Shown: positions 1 through 9,126, counted from the first letter of the stretch. The stretch: DNA of 64,000 bases from Nocardia sputorum (GCF_027924405.1 NZ_AP026978.1:5332001-5396000); one strand, 5' to 3'. Program-made: numbers and translations. Notes: generated by a model not told the origin, from the letters alone.

Positions 1-1
1 C

Positions 2-694
2 AACGACATCGATCTGGTGCACGGATTCCTGCTGAGCGAAGGCATCATCGGCTCCGCCGAGGACATCGTGGCGGCGCGTTACTGCGCGGGCACCGACGAG
101 CAGGGCCGCAACACCTACAACGTCCTCGACCTCACCCTGCGCACCCCCGTCCCGGTGCGGACCCGATCCTTCCTCACCACCGGAGCCTGCGGGCTGTGCG
201 GCAAGACCGCTCTGGACGAGGTCCGCACCCGCACCCGGTTCCCCCTGTCACCGGGCGGCCCCGCAGTGGACACCAGCGTCCTGGCCGCCATGCCGGACCG
301 GCTGCGCGACCGCCAGTCCGTCTTCGACGCCACCGGCGGCCTGCATGCCGCTGGCCTGTTCACCCCCGGAGGCCGACCGCTGGCCGTTCGGGAGGACATC
401 GGCAGGCACAACGCCGTCGACAAGGTGATCGGCTGGGCGCTGCGCGAAACCCGCGTTCCCGCCCGCGATCTCGTGCTGATCGTCAGCGGGCGCGCATCGT
501 TCGAACTGGTGCAGAAAGCCGTCATGGCGGGGATCCCGATGCTCGGCGCGGTCTCGGCGCCCAGTTCGCTGGCGGTCGACCTCGCCGTTGACGCCGGGCT
601 CACCCTGGTCGGATTCCTCCGCGGCGACACCATGAACATCTACAGCGCCCCCGAACGGATCAACAGCGATCCGGAAGCCTCCTTGTTGGCCTGA
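2..694 (+). CDS. fdhD: Formate dehydrogenase accessory sulfurtransferase FdhD (5' end cut by window)
   Basis: FdhD moves sulfur from a cysteine desulfurase to the molybdenum cofactor of formate dehydrogenase in the cytoplasm. The reading frame is open from base 2 ([14 protein letters not shown]), which is the conserved FdhD segment before the catalytic loop, so the true start lies outside the window. The signature CGLCG loop with its two cysteines is intact, and the C-terminal half contains the family motif [12 protein letters not shown]. The stop is the TGA at 692–694. No formate dehydrogenase subunit is visible in the window; it may lie to the left. Family assignment is firm. Confidence 0.95.
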   Translation, partial: NDIDLVHGFLLSEGIIGSAEDIVAARYCAGTDEQGRNTYNVLDLTLRTPVPVRTRSFLTTGACGLCGKTALDEVRTRTRFPLSPGGPAVDTSVLAAMPDRLRDRQSVFDATGGLHAAGLFTPGGRPLAVREDIGRHNAVDKVIGWALRETRVPARDLVLIVSGRASFELVQKAVMAGIPMLGAVSAPSSLAVDLAVDAGLTLVGFLRGDTMNIYSAPERINSDPEASLLA

Positions 695-775
695 CTCACT
701 ATTGCCCGCGCCGGATACCCGTTTTACCGTGACTGCACGGGAGCCGAAACGGGTTCGGCGAGAACGGAGTGGCCG

Positions 776-1357
776 ATGCGGATCTCGCTGGAGGGGAACT
801 CCGAGGGCCTGCGGGTACGGATGCGATTCCAGCAGCACCGCCGCCTCTTGCTCACGCGGATCGTGCTGGCCGTCCTGGCGGCGCAAGGAGCGATCGTGGG
901 CCTCTGGGCCACCCTCGCGCCGCAGTCCTGGTACACCAGTTTTCCGGGGTTCGGCATCCGGTGGGTGGCGGCCGACGGCCCGTACAACCACCACCTGGCG
1001 GCCGACGTCGGATCCTTCTTCCTGGCGCTGACCGCGGTGACGATCGCCGCGCTGGTGGTCGACCGGACCACGGCGGCCCGCCTCGCGGGCATCGGCTGGC
1101 TGACCTTCGGGGTCCCGCATTTCCTGTACCACGTCCTGCACCGGCCCGCCGGACTCGGCGCGGCGAGCCTCACGGCCAGCCTGATCGCGGCGTTCCTGCT
1201 CGTGGCCGGTGGAGCGGTCTGCGTCTTCCTACCGCCACGCGGCGACCTGCCGCTGTCGGATCCGCAGCCGGTCACCCTGCGTTTCCCGCGCCGCCGTCCG
1301 CGCGCCGCCGCCGACCGGCGAGCCCGGGACGCCCGTGGGAGATCACCACGGGCGTGA
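776..1357 (+). CDS. Small integral membrane protein of unknown function
   Basis: This 193-residue protein is not one I can place in a named family. It has about four hydrophobic segments: roughly residues 26–46 (LLLTRIVLAVLAAQ...), 76–95, 103–120 and 130–150, followed by an Arg-rich cytoplasmic-looking tail of about 40 residues. A His/Tyr-containing segment (VPHFLYHVLHRP) sits near the third helix. A GGAG ribosome site lies 7 bases before the ATG. It follows fdhD on the same strand after an 81-base gap, so co-transcription is possible but not shown. The role is unknown. Confidence 0.7.
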   Translation: MRISLEGNSEGLRVRMRFQQHRRLLLTRIVLAVLAAQGAIVGLWATLAPQSWYTSFPGFGIRWVAADGPYNHHLAADVGSFFLALTAVTIAALVVDRTTAARLAGIGWLTFGVPHFLYHVLHRPAGLGAASLTASLIAAFLLVAGGAVCVFLPPRGDLPLSDPQPVTLRFPRRRPRAAADRRARDARGRSPRA

Positions 1358-1403
1358 TCCGGTGCGTCCGCGGATGACGCCGCGTTCGCCGAATTCCCCG
1401 CCC

Positions 1404-1718
1404 TCAGTCCTTCAGCGCATCGAGCAGTGCCGCGCGCTGACGCGCGCCCAAACCACCGATGCGGCGGTCCTCGGGGATCTCCGCCTGATCCATCAGCTTG
1501 GCGGCCTTCACCGGCCCGACACCGGGCAGCGCCTTGATCACCGCAGCCACCTTGGTCTTCTTGACCAGCTCGTCGGAGTCGGCCTTCTTCAGCAGGTCCG
1601 CGACCGAGACCTTGCCCGCCTTCACCTTGCCGATCAGTTCGGAGCGTGCCTTGCGGACCGCAGCCGCCTTGGCCAAGGCCTCGGTACGCTGCTCTGCGGT
1701 CATGGTAGGCAGTGCCAT
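1404..1718 (-). CDS. mihF: Integration host factor, actinobacterial type (mIHF)
   Basis: mIHF is a nucleoid-associated protein that binds and bends DNA; it was first described as the L5 phage integration host factor. The 104-residue product begins MALPTMTAEQR and contains the helix-two-turn-helix-like region KALPGVGPVKAAKLM, then the C-terminal GLGARQR stretch. The start is set by GGAGGAGAC directly before the ATG; a longer upstream reading frame exists but lacks family similarity. In mycobacteria this gene normally adjoins gmk and rpoZ. Here it stands alone, divergent from an AraC gene, so it may be a second copy. Confidence 0.93.
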   Translation of the reverse strand: MALPTMTAEQRTEALAKAAAVRKARSELIGKVKAGKVSVADLLKKADSDELVKKTKVAAVIKALPGVGPVKAAKLMDQAEIPEDRRIGGLGARQRAALLDALKD

Positions 1719-2094
1719 GTCTCCTCCGCTTCCACTCGTCACTCGAACGTCTGGTTGACCGGACCGAGTAAACAGCACGGCACCGGGTGCGCAAGCTCGA
1801 CACACCGGGGCGCGAGCAGCGGAAATAGCGAGGAATCTCCCTGATCCACGCCGTCGGAAGCGACGCACGGCCGACCTCCGCCGGGCGAAACGGACGAAAC
1901 GAACCGAGGTAACGCGGGGCGCGCGATTCCCGACAGAATCAGCAGACATCCGACGCGGGTCATGGTTCAACGGCGAACCAGGGGGATCAACGGCGATCCC
2001 CCGAGCCCGGATCCGGTCGACCACTCCGGACGGCGCCCGATCCCGCGACGACAGAGCGACAGCACGCCGCGCACAGCCGTGACAGCATGGCGGC
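1719..2094. other. Divergent intergenic region, mihF / araC-type gene
   Basis: These 376 bases separate two divergent genes and must carry both promoters. I see no open frame with coding character and no clear operator. On the minus strand a TTTACT-like hexamer lies about 40 bases before the mihF ribosome site, but a matching second hexamer is not convincing. Confidence 0.5.
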
Positions 2095-2889
2095 ATGGCG
2101 CCGAGCACTCCGCCGAGCACGCCCTCGTCCGCGGTTCTGTGGCTGTGGGCCGGGCAGGCGATCTATCGCGGGCCATCACTGCGCCTGAACGCGCATTCGA
2201 CCGCGGTCGACTGCCTCGCCGTGGGGGTGGACGCCCCGTTCACGCTCGAGTCCGGCGGCGACGCGCACGTCCTTGGCAGCGCGCTGATCCCGCCGCGCCG
2301 GATGCACCGGCTGGTCGCGGGCGGCGACCGGATGCTGTTCTGCTATCTGGATCCGGGCTCGCGCGGCGCGCGGGCATGCCGCGAGCGGATGACGCGGTGG
2401 CACAACGAATTCGGACTGGGGCACCGGGCGGATGCCGCACTGGCCGCCGAGGCGACGCAAGCGCGTCCCGATCCGTGCGCGTTGGCCGGACTCGCCGGAA
2501 CGGCGCCGGTCACCGCGCCGGACCACCGAGTGGCGGAGGCGATGGCGGCCCCGCTGGCCGATCCGGCACGGGACATCCCCGCCGACCGGTTCGCCGCGGC
2601 CGCGCACCTGTCGGAGTCGCGCTTCCTGCACCTGTTCGCCGCACAGGCGGGGACCTCCTTCCGGCGGTACCGGCTCTGGGCCAGGATGCTCGGCGCCGCA
2701 CGCGCGGTCGCCGAGGGCGCGAACCTCACCGTGGCGTCGGCGCACGCGGGGTTCGCCAGCCCGTCCCACTTCAGCGACGCCTTTCGCACCCTGTTCGGAC
2801 TGTCGGCCACCACGCTGCTTGCCACCGGAGTCCGGATCGTCGTGCTGGACGAAGCGGAGGGGATCGAATCGGGCTCGCGACCTTGCTAG
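2095..2889 (+). CDS. AraC-family transcriptional regulator
   Basis: This 264-residue protein has an N-terminal cupin-like sensing region (about 1–130) and a C-terminal AraC DNA-binding domain (about 160–255). The domain shows two helix-turn-helix units: one around AAAHLSESRFLHLF and a second around ASAHAGFASPSHFSDAFR, which is the diagnostic AraC pattern (G-F-x-S-x-S-H-F-x-x-x-F-R). Its stop lies 10 bases before a KstR-type box and 39 bases before a ketosteroid isomerase gene on the same strand. It could therefore respond to a related compound; the ligand is unknown. Confidence 0.88.
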   Translation: MAPSTPPSTPSSAVLWLWAGQAIYRGPSLRLNAHSTAVDCLAVGVDAPFTLESGGDAHVLGSALIPPRRMHRLVAGGDRMLFCYLDPGSRGARACRERMTRWHNEFGLGHRADAALAAEATQARPDPCALAGLAGTAPVTAPDHRVAEAMAAPLADPARDIPADRFAAAAHLSESRFLHLFAAQAGTSFRRYRLWARMLGAARAVAEGANLTVASAHAGFASPSHFSDAFRTLFGLSATTLLATGVRIVVLDEAEGIESGSRPC

Positions 2890-2898
2890 GCTACGAAT

Positions 2899-2912
2899 TA
2901 GAACACGTTTCA
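2899..2912. promoter_or_regulatory. KstR-type operator
   Basis: The sequence TAGAACACGTTTCA matches the published KstR core TNNAACNNGTTNNA at every fixed position. KstR is the TetR-family repressor of cholesterol and steroid catabolism in mycobacteria and rhodococci. The box lies 16 bases before the ATG of the ketosteroid isomerase gene, where a bound repressor would block transcription. Confidence 0.75.
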
Positions 2913-2928
2913 CTTCGGAGGAGACTCG

Positions 2929-3306
2929 ATGGCCAAGCAGATCCGCGACGTGGTCGAGCAGTACGTCAAGCTGGTGGGCTCGGGCCCGACCGAGGACATC
3001 GTCGAGCTGTACGCGCCCGACGCGGTCGTGGAGGACCCGGTCGGCACCCCACCCAAGCGGGGCCACGCCGCCATCCGCGAGTTCTACGAGGTGATCGCCG
3101 CGCTGGAGCGGGAGACCGAGCTGCGGCCCGAGGACGTCAGGATCGCGGGCAATCAGGCCGCGTTCCCGTTCACCATCGTCACCAAGGTCGGCGGACAGCG
3201 CTTCGTCCTGTCGCCGATCGACGTGATGGAGTTCGACGAGGAAGGCCGGATCACCGGGATGCGCGCCTACTGGAGCCAGGAGGACATGCGGGTCGAGCCC
3301 GAGTAG
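2929..3306 (+). CDS. Ketosteroid (delta-5-3-ketosteroid) isomerase
   Basis: The 125-residue protein belongs to the NTF2-like/SnoaL fold and is closest to true delta-5-3-ketosteroid isomerases, which shift the C5 double bond to C4 in 3-oxo-delta-5-steroids. The catalytic residues of the Comamonas/Pseudomonas enzymes are all present: Tyr12 in EQYVKLV, Asp36 in VEDPVG, and Asp98 in PIDVMEF. The C-terminal stretch MRAYWS also matches. Many SnoaL proteins lack this triad, so function is well supported. GGAGGAGAC precedes the ATG. A KstR-type box lies just upstream. Confidence 0.9.
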   Translation: MAKQIRDVVEQYVKLVGSGPTEDIVELYAPDAVVEDPVGTPPKRGHAAIREFYEVIAALERETELRPEDVRIAGNQAAFPFTIVTKVGGQRFVLSPIDVMEFDEEGRITGMRAYWSQEDMRVEPE

Positions 3307-3414
3307 CGCGCGCGGGGGCCGGGTGCGCCACGTCACATCGCGGCCCCATCACATTCCGGCACGGTCTCTCGTCCGAGAAGTAGGAACCAGATCCGCTGAT
3401 CGAAGGAGATCGAC

Positions 3415-3984
3415 ATGGGCGCCACCCGTATCGCCGCCGTCACCCCGCAGCAGGCCGGACCGACGACCAAGCTGCTCTACCGGCTGGCCAAGCGCCGCTT
3501 CCGCGAAGTGCCGGAGCCCTTCGCCGTCACCGCCAACCATCCGGGACTGCTGCGGGCCGGCGCGATCCACGAGACCATGGTCGACAAAGCCAGCACCGCC
3601 CTGCCCGCCGTCATCCGCGAGATCGCGGTTTATCGCACGGCGTGGACCATCGGCTGTTCCTGGTGCGTCGACTTCGGCGCCATGCTCATGCGCCTGGGTG
3701 AGCTGGACGTCGCACGGCTCGAGCACATCGCGGACTACGCGACCTCGCCGCTCTACTCCGAGGACGAGCGCGCCGCCATCGCCTACGCCGACGCGATGAC
3801 GGCCACGCCGACCGCGGTCACCGACGAGCAGGTCGCCGACCTGGAGCGGCGCTTCGGCCGTGCCGGTGTCGTGGAACTCAGTTATCACATCGCACTGGAA
3901 AACTCACGCGCGCGGTTCAATTCGGCGCTCGGGATCACCGCGCAGGGCTTCAGCACCGATTCGTGCCGGGTGCCCTGGGCGTGA
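3415..3984 (+). CDS. Carboxymuconolactone decarboxylase / AhpD-like protein with CxxC
   Basis: This 189-residue, mostly helical protein carries the AhpD/CMD redox motif in IGCSWCVDFG, a CxxC followed by the acidic residue usual for alkylhydroperoxidase-type members. The helix AVYRTAWTIG before it and the second repeat (ERAAIAYADAMTATPTAV) are typical of the family. GAAGGAG precedes the ATG. It follows the steroid isomerase on the same strand after 108 bases, possibly under the same control. A peroxidase or disulfide-reductase role is likely; substrate is unknown. Confidence 0.85.
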   Translation: MGATRIAAVTPQQAGPTTKLLYRLAKRRFREVPEPFAVTANHPGLLRAGAIHETMVDKASTALPAVIREIAVYRTAWTIGCSWCVDFGAMLMRLGELDVARLEHIADYATSPLYSEDERAAIAYADAMTATPTAVTDEQVADLERRFGRAGVVELSYHIALENSRARFNSALGITAQGFSTDSCRVPWA

Positions 3985-4208
3985 AAAGGGCCGTGGCGCT
4001 GCGGAAACGTTCAGGCCGACCTGGTCTTTCAGCGCCGCGGCCACTCCGGACTGTCGCTCCGGCCCGGAATGCACTAAGAATATGAGGTGTTGACGTCGGC
4101 TGGCCGTATCGCGGTCGGCGAACTGCCGTGGCGGATTTCGCCGCTCGGCGGGCCGTGCCGGCGTCTTCGGTTTCTCGAGTTCCCCTCCGCTCAACCGTTT
4201 GGAGCCGC

Positions 4209-5090
4209 ATGCTCGACGAACAGACCCCGGACGATGACGTCGCACGGCTGGCGAGACGAGTCGAGAAGGCTCGCGGCCGTCTCGCCTACCAGTTCGACCC
4301 GGCACTGACCGGCGCGCTGTCGGAGGAGGAACTGCTCGCGGAACGCGAACTGGCCGAACGCATCCGGACCCAGGATCGCGACCAGCGCTGGAAGCAGGCC
4401 GAGGCGTCCGCCTCGGCCTCCGACCGGTCGCGGCACACCGCGGAGGCCATCGAGAAGGCCGAGATCCGAGACCTGCTGCTGGCGCGCAAGGCCATCGCCG
4501 CGCAGCGGCGCGCGTCCAGCCCGCATGCCAGGCTGGCGTCGCTGTACCGGCACCGCTCCTGGTCGCTGGGCGCGCTGGCGGGCGTGGTGGCCGCCGGGAT
4601 GCTGTGGTCGGCGGTCAACGTCCAGCACAACATCGCGCCGGGCGGACCGACCGATCCGCTGTACTGGTTCAGCTACCTGCTCGAAGCGATGATCAGCGTG
4701 TCGCTGATCATCATCATGATCGGCACGAACAAGGTCACCGAGTGGGGCGTGCTGGACAACCGCAGCCAAGTGGCGGCGGCCGAGGTCGCCTTGCTCGCGC
4801 TCACCGTGGGATTGAACACCTACCCGTACGTGAGTGCCGGGCGGTGGTTCGACGCCGCCGTGCACGGGGTCGCCCCCGTGATGATCGGCGTCGCGCTGCT
4901 CATCCACGACGCGGCGAGCGCGCGGTACGGACGCGCCATCAGCTACGCCACCGAGCAGGTGCGGAGCCTGCCCGACCCCACCGGGCACGACCCCTTGCCG
5001 GAACGCTCCTCGGAGAACATCCGCACCGGTGCGGACACCGGCCTCTCGCTGGATCTGCACGCCCCGATGGTGCAGGGCGCGCACAGCTAG
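4209..5090 (+). CDS. Membrane protein with N-terminal coiled coil, unknown function
   Basis: This protein of 293 residues is not recognised. Residues 1–100 are highly charged and helical (ELLAERELAERIRTQ, RDLLLARKAIAAQRR), consistent with a coiled coil. Four hydrophobic segments follow, including GALAGVVAAGMLW, YLLEAMISVSLIIIMI and AVHGVAPVMIGVALLI. The layout resembles membrane proteins of actinobacterial plasmid transfer regions, but no other transfer gene is near, so this is only a hint. The ATG at 4209 is chosen because GGAG precedes it; a GTG at 4128 would add 27 residues without clear character. Confidence 0.6.
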   Translation: MLDEQTPDDDVARLARRVEKARGRLAYQFDPALTGALSEEELLAERELAERIRTQDRDQRWKQAEASASASDRSRHTAEAIEKAEIRDLLLARKAIAAQRRASSPHARLASLYRHRSWSLGALAGVVAAGMLWSAVNVQHNIAPGGPTDPLYWFSYLLEAMISVSLIIIMIGTNKVTEWGVLDNRSQVAAAEVALLALTVGLNTYPYVSAGRWFDAAVHGVAPVMIGVALLIHDAASARYGRAISYATEQVRSLPDPTGHDPLPERSSENIRTGADTGLSLDLHAPMVQGAHS

Positions 5091-5127
5091 ATATCGCTCG
5101 GTAAACGCAGCAGAGATTTTGTCACGT

Positions 5128-5154
5128 CGCGGGGCGACTGCTCGCACCCCCGCG
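5128..5154. terminator. Hairpin between convergent genes
   Basis: CGCGGGG and CCCCGCG form a 7-base-pair stem around an inner GCGA/TCGC stem. It lies between the converging membrane-protein and L7/L12-like genes. There is no T-run, as is common in actinobacteria. Confidence 0.4.
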
Positions 5155-5183
5155 ATGGGCGGTGCGAAGCGGCGGACCTATTA

Positions 5184-5444
5184 CTACGGGTATCGCCGCT
5201 CGACCGCGTCCTTGGCCTCTTTCAGCCCGCACCCCGTCAGCTCGCGATACCGCTTGATCGCGTGAATCTTCTTGCCCTGCCTCAGGAGTGCGTCGACCTC
5301 GACCATGCCGTCGCCCCGCGGGACGTGCGGCACCGCAGGCGGACGTGCGACCGCAGGGGCCTCGATGCCCAACTGGGCCATGATGAGATCGAGCTTGACG
5401 TGCAACGCGTCGACCTTGCGCTCCAAGCGCCGGTTGGCGAACAT
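5184..5444 (-). CDS. Small protein with ribosomal L7/L12 C-terminal domain
   Basis: The C-terminal half (about residues 45–86) matches the L7/L12 C-terminal domain: GKKIHAIKRYRELTGCGLKEAKDAVE keeps the loop and helix that contact translation factors in L7/L12. The N-terminal part is a short helix (LERKVDALHVKLDLIMAQLG) joined by a Pro/Ala linker. It is far too divergent to be the ribosomal stalk protein; such stand-alone domains are common in actinobacteria and uncharacterised. I chose the ATG at 5444. A TTG at 5477 would overlap the upstream STAS stop as TTGA and add 11 residues, which suggests possible coupling. Confidence 0.75.
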   Translation of the reverse strand: MFANRRLERKVDALHVKLDLIMAQLGIEAPAVARPPAVPHVPRGDGMVEVDALLRQGKKIHAIKRYRELTGCGLKEAKDAVERRYP

Positions 5445-5473
5445 GATCCGATCGTAACGACCGGCGGCGCGCG

Positions 5474-5884
5474 TCAAGCTACGTCGAGTACGGCGTCGGC
5501 GAGGCTCGTCCTGGTCTCGAAGCGCCCGAGATCATCGGACAGTTGCAGCAACCGGTCCACACACCGCGTGCCGGTGACCAGGCGCAGCCTGCGCCCGGTC
5601 TGCGTCAGCACGGACCGCGCGTCCACCAGGACATGCAGCCCGGCGACGCCGAAGAACGTCACTTTGGACAGGTCGAGGACCACCAGGGGCGCCGCCGTGC
5701 CCAGCGAGCCGATCACCCTGCGGCGGAACACCTCGACGGTGTAGTGGTCGACCTCCCCCGCGAGCGCGCATAGCGTGACCAGATCGCTCGGGGCGGTAAC
5801 GGAGATCTTGAGCCGCTCGGCGGGGTGATCGGCATTGCGAGCAGCGTTGAGAACGTACGTGGGGTTGGCCAAGCCTGCCGACAT
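5474..5884 (-). CDS. STAS-domain anti-sigma-antagonist-like protein without the phosphorylatable serine
   Basis: STAS proteins of this type bind anti-sigma kinases and are switched off by phosphorylation of a serine. The 136-residue product shows the fold clearly: AGEVDHYTVEVFRRRV, then LVVLDLSKVTFFGVAGLHVLV. In SpoIIAA-like proteins the last segment reads D-S-S-G-L with the second serine phosphorylated; here it is G-V-A-G-L, so neither serine is present. The protein may be constitutively active or act through contacts alone. No anti-sigma kinase gene is adjacent. The downstream L7/L12-like gene follows within 30 bases. Confidence 0.85.
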   Translation of the reverse strand: MSAGLANPTYVLNAARNADHPAERLKISVTAPSDLVTLCALAGEVDHYTVEVFRRRVIGSLGTAAPLVVLDLSKVTFFGVAGLHVLVDARSVLTQTGRRLRLVTGTRCVDRLLQLSDDLGRFETRTSLADAVLDVA

Positions 5885-6032
5885 GCGGACCTCGGTCCTG
5901 TCGCCCGCAGCGAATCTCCGGACGGATCGCTTGCGGATACCAATGCGCTCCGGACCAGAGTGCCGCCGGAACTAGGCTGTTTGCTCAACCCTCACGCAGG
6001 AGTACCCCCGAGGAGGGGTCGCCACACCCGTA

Positions 6033-7313
6033 TTACGCCGACTTCTCCCGGCGCTCCGAACGCTGCGGCTTGCGCGGCACGATGGTGGGCAGCACATTGT
6101 CGTTGACCGTGTCCGCGTTCACGACCACCTTCGCGACGTCGTCGCGGCTGGGGATGTCGTACATCGCGGGCTGCAGGACCTCTTCCATGATCGCCCGCAA
6201 GCCGCGCGCGCCGGTGCCGCGCAGAATCGCCTGGTCGGCGACGGCCTCCAGCGCGTCATCGGTGAACTCGAGGTCGACCCCGTCCATCTCGAACAACCGG
6301 ACGTACTGCTTGACCAGCGCGTTCTTCGGCTCGGACAGGATCTTGACCAGCGATTCCTTGTCCAGATTCGTCACCGAGGCCACGACGGGCAGACGGCCGA
6401 TGAACTCGGGGATCAGGCCGAACTTGATCAGGTCCTCGGGCATGACATCCGCGAAGTGATCGGTCGTGTCGATCTCGGCCTTGGACCGCACCTCGGCGCC
6501 GAAGCCGATGCCGCGGTGGCCGGTGCGGTCGGAGATGATCTTCTCCAGACCCGCGAAGGCGCCCGCCACGATGAACAGCACGTTGGTGGTGTCGATCTGG
6601 ATGAACTCCTGGTGCGGATGCTTGCGGCCGCCCTGCGGCGGCACGCTCGCCTGGGTTCCCTCCAGGATCTTCAGCAGTGCCTGCTGCACGCCCTCACCGG
6701 ACACGTCGCGGGTGATCGACGGGTTCTCGCTCTTACGCGCGATCTTGTCGACCTCATCGATGTAGATGATGCCGGTCTCGGCGCGCTTGACGTCGTAGTC
6801 GGCGGCCTGGATCAGCTTCAGCAGGATGTTCTCGACGTCCTCGCCGACGTATCCGGCCTCGGTCAGCGCGGTGGCGTCGGCGATGGCGAACGGAACGTTC
6901 AGCATCTTCGCCAACGTCTGGGCCAGGTAGGTCTTGCCACAGCCGGTGGGACCCAGCATCAGGATGTTGGACTTGGCCAGCTCCACGGTCTCGCCGCGGC
7001 TGTCGCGACCCTTGTCACCGGCCTGAATGCGCTTGTAGTGGTTGTAGACGGCCACCGCGAGAGTGCGTTTGGCGGTGTCCTGGCCGATGACATAGTTCTC
7101 CAGGAAGTCCCGGATCTCGGCCGGCTTGGGCAGCTCATCGAGCTTGACCTCGCTGGACTCGGCGAGTTCCTCCTCGATGATCTCGTTGCAGAGATCGATG
7201 CACTCGTCGCAGATGTACACCCCTGGTCCCGCAATGAGCTTCTTGACCTGCTTCTGGCTCTTTCCGCAGAACGAGCACTTCAGCAGATCGCCGCCATCTC
7301 CGATGCGCGCCAT
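6033..7313 (-). CDS. clpX: ClpX, ATP-dependent unfoldase of ClpXP
   Basis: ClpX is the AAA+ hexamer that unfolds substrates and feeds them to ClpP in the cytoplasm. The 426-residue length equals the mycobacterial protein. The N-terminal zinc-binding domain has Cys13, Cys16, Cys35 and Cys38. Walker A is GPTGCGKT, Walker B is [10 protein letters not shown], the pore loop GYVGED is present, and RGIGFGAE carries the IGF loop that docks on ClpP. The start is [11 protein letters not shown]; an upstream in-frame Met gives a 28-residue extension unlike the family. It lies 461 bases downstream of clpP2 and probably has its own promoter. Confidence 0.98.
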   Translation of the reverse strand: MARIGDGGDLLKCSFCGKSQKQVKKLIAGPGVYICDECIDLCNEIIEEELAESSEVKLDELPKPAEIRDFLENYVIGQDTAKRTLAVAVYNHYKRIQAGDKGRDSRGETVELAKSNILMLGPTGCGKTYLAQTLAKMLNVPFAIADATALTEAGYVGEDVENILLKLIQAADYDVKRAETGIIYIDEVDKIARKSENPSITRDVSGEGVQQALLKILEGTQASVPPQGGRKHPHQEFIQIDTTNVLFIVAGAFAGLEKIISDRTGHRGIGFGAEVRSKAEIDTTDHFADVMPEDLIKFGLIPEFIGRLPVVASVTNLDKESLVKILSEPKNALVKQYVRLFEMDGVDLEFTDDALEAVADQAILRGTGARGLRAIMEEVLQPAMYDIPSRDDVAKVVVNADTVNDNVLPTIVPRKPQRSERREKSA

Positions 7314-7774
7314 CTCGTGGGTCCCTACTTCCTTGTCCGCGTGCAACCGTCCGTCCAGGTTGCCAGCTGTCCACCACTTTCGCAGCCGCAAACGCATCGG
7401 CTGATTCGTGGCCGGTGGGCAGTGCTGTCAACCGGGAGCAAAGGTCCCTAGGTCGACCGTACCCGGTGTTCGGGATGGAGGTCGACAACTCGCGCATGTT
7501 TCTCGCGCGGGTTGTGCGAGTCGTCACGACGCCGAAAGACGAAGCGCTCGCCGGATCGGACAATCGACACCTCCGGACCGCCCGGCGCGCCGCGCCGGGG
7601 TTCGAACAGATTCTCGAACCCACGGCGGCGCGTAAGCGGTCCGGCCGGGCGGCATGCCCCATTGCATACTTCCCGGCCGGAATTCCCTGTGATAGAGCGA
7701 ATTCGAGCGAATCGCCGCCGGGATCGGCAATTCGCACCGCCGTCCCGGCCCGGCCGGAAACGACGATCGGCGCC
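7314..7774. other. clpP2–clpX intergenic region
   Basis: These 461 bases hold no convincing gene. An inverted repeat at 7640–7681 (arms TCCGGCCGGG and CCCGGCCGGA, loop 22 bases) lies about 95 bases past the clpP2 stop and could end the clpP1P2 transcript. The clpX promoter must lie in the lower-coordinate half, but I cannot assign hexamers. Confidence 0.4.
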
Positions 7775-8443
7775 TTATTTCTGCGCGCTCAGCTTGCGGT
7801 AGTCGAACACCGTGTCGATGATCCCGTACTCCTTGGCCTCCTCGGCCGTCAGGATCTTGTCACGGTCGGTGTCCTTGCGGATGGTGTCGGCATCCTTGCC
7901 GGTGTGCCGCGCGAGGGTGGTCTCCATCAGGCGACGCATGCGCTCGATCTCGGCGGCCTGGATCTCCAGGTCCGACACCTGCCCCTGGATACCACCCTCC
8001 AGCGACGGCTGGTGGATCAGCACGCGGGCGTTGGGCAGGCAGGCGCGCTTGCCGGGAGTGCCCGCGGCCAGCAGCACGGCCGCGGCCGAGGCGGCCTGGC
8101 CCAGGCAGACCGTGGCGACGTCGGCGCGCACGTACTGCATGGTGTCGTAGATGGCCATCAGCGAGGTGAACGAGCCACCCGGCGAGTTGATGTACATGGT
8201 GATGTCGCGGTCGGGGTCGAGCGACTCCAGCACCAGCAGCTGCGCCATGATGTCGTTCGCCGAGGCGTCGTCCACCTGCACGCCGAGGAAGATGATGCGC
8301 TCCTCGAACAGCTTGTTGTACGGGTTGGACTCCTTGACGCCGAAGCTCGAGTGCTCGATGAACGACGGCAGGATGTAGCGCGCCTGCGGGCTCTGCGGTG
8401 CGATGCCGGACAGGCCGGCGCGCGGGTCGATCGAATTGGCCAT
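7775..8443 (-). CDS. clpP2: ClpP2 protease subunit
   Basis: This is the second ClpP of the actinobacterial pair; ClpP1 and ClpP2 form a mixed tetradecamer that is essential in mycobacteria. The 222-residue protein keeps the catalytic Ser119 (GQAASAAA), His144 (LIHQP) and Asp195 (TDRDK). The N-terminal extension with [21 protein letters not shown] is typical of ClpP2. The ATG at 8443 is preceded by TTTGGAGAC. clpP1 ends 72 bases upstream, so the two are almost certainly one operon. Confidence 0.97.
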   Translation of the reverse strand: MANSIDPRAGLSGIAPQSPQARYILPSFIEHSSFGVKESNPYNKLFEERIIFLGVQVDDASANDIMAQLLVLESLDPDRDITMYINSPGGSFTSLMAIYDTMQYVRADVATVCLGQAASAAAVLLAAGTPGKRACLPNARVLIHQPSLEGGIQGQVSDLEIQAAEIERMRRLMETTLARHTGKDADTIRKDTDRDKILTAEEAKEYGIIDTVFDYRKLSAQK

Positions 8444-8514
8444 CTGAGTCTCCAAAGTCGGTGCGGCGGCCGGACGTTCGAGGTGTCCGGGGGCCTGTGG
8501 GGTGATCCGGTGCG

Positions 8515-9126
8515 TTACTTCTTGGCGCCGTTGGCCTGATTCGCGTGGCTGATCACGTGGTCGATGAAGCCGTACTCCAGGGCTTCGGACGCGGTGAACC
8601 AGCGGTCGCGGTCGGCGTCGGCGGTGACCTGCTCGACCGACTTGCCGGTGTGCAGCGCCTGCAGCTCGTTCAGCTCGCGCTTGGTGTGCGCGAACTGCTC
8701 GGCCATGATCGCGATGTCGGCCGCCGAGCCGCCGATCCCCGCGGAGGGCTGGTGCATCATGATGCGCGCGTGCGGCAGCGCGTAACGCTTGCCCTTGGTG
8801 CCCGCGGTGAGCAGGAACTGCCCCATGGACGCGGCCAGGCCCATGCCGTAGGTGGCGATGTCGCACTCGGCGAACTGCATCGTGTCGTAGATGGCCATGC
8901 CCGCGGTCACCGAGCCGCCCGGCGAGTTGATGTAGAGCGAGATGTCCTTGGTGGGATCCTCCGCCGACAGCAGCAGGATCTGCGCGCACAGCTTGTTCGC
9001 GATGTCGTCGTCGACCTGCGTGCCCAGGAAGATGATGCGCTCACGCAGCAGGCGCTCGTACACCGAATCACTGAGGTTGAGACCAGCAGTCGCGGTTGTC
9101 ATGACCCCTGCCTGGTTGATTGTCAC
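8515..9126 (-). CDS. clpP1: ClpP1 protease subunit
   Basis: ClpP1 pairs with ClpP2 to form the active peptidase core. The 203-residue product has catalytic Ser100 (GLAASMGQ), His125 (MMHQPSAG) and Asp174 (DRDRW), and the [15 protein letters not shown] start of the handle region. The GTG at 9126 is used, with AGAAGG 10 bases before it; an ATG at 9102 with AGGGG before it is an alternative that would shorten it by 8 residues. It is first in the clpP1–clpP2 operon, and the upstream tig gene is separated by a terminator at 9245–9274. Confidence 0.96.
   Translation of the reverse strand: MTINQAGVMTTATAGLNLSDSVYERLLRERIIFLGTQVDDDIANKLCAQILLLSAEDPTKDISLYINSPGGSVTAGMAIYDTMQFAECDIATYGMGLAASMGQFLLTAGTKGKRYALPHARIMMHQPSAGIGGSAADIAIMAEQFAHTKRELNELQALHTGKSVEQVTADADRDRWFTASEALEYGFIDHVISHANQANGAKK

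Noticed and set aside
7590..7625. GGTTCGAAC-like sequence suggesting a tRNA T-arm
   Set aside because: No cloverleaf arms or CCA-side acceptor stem can be formed around it.
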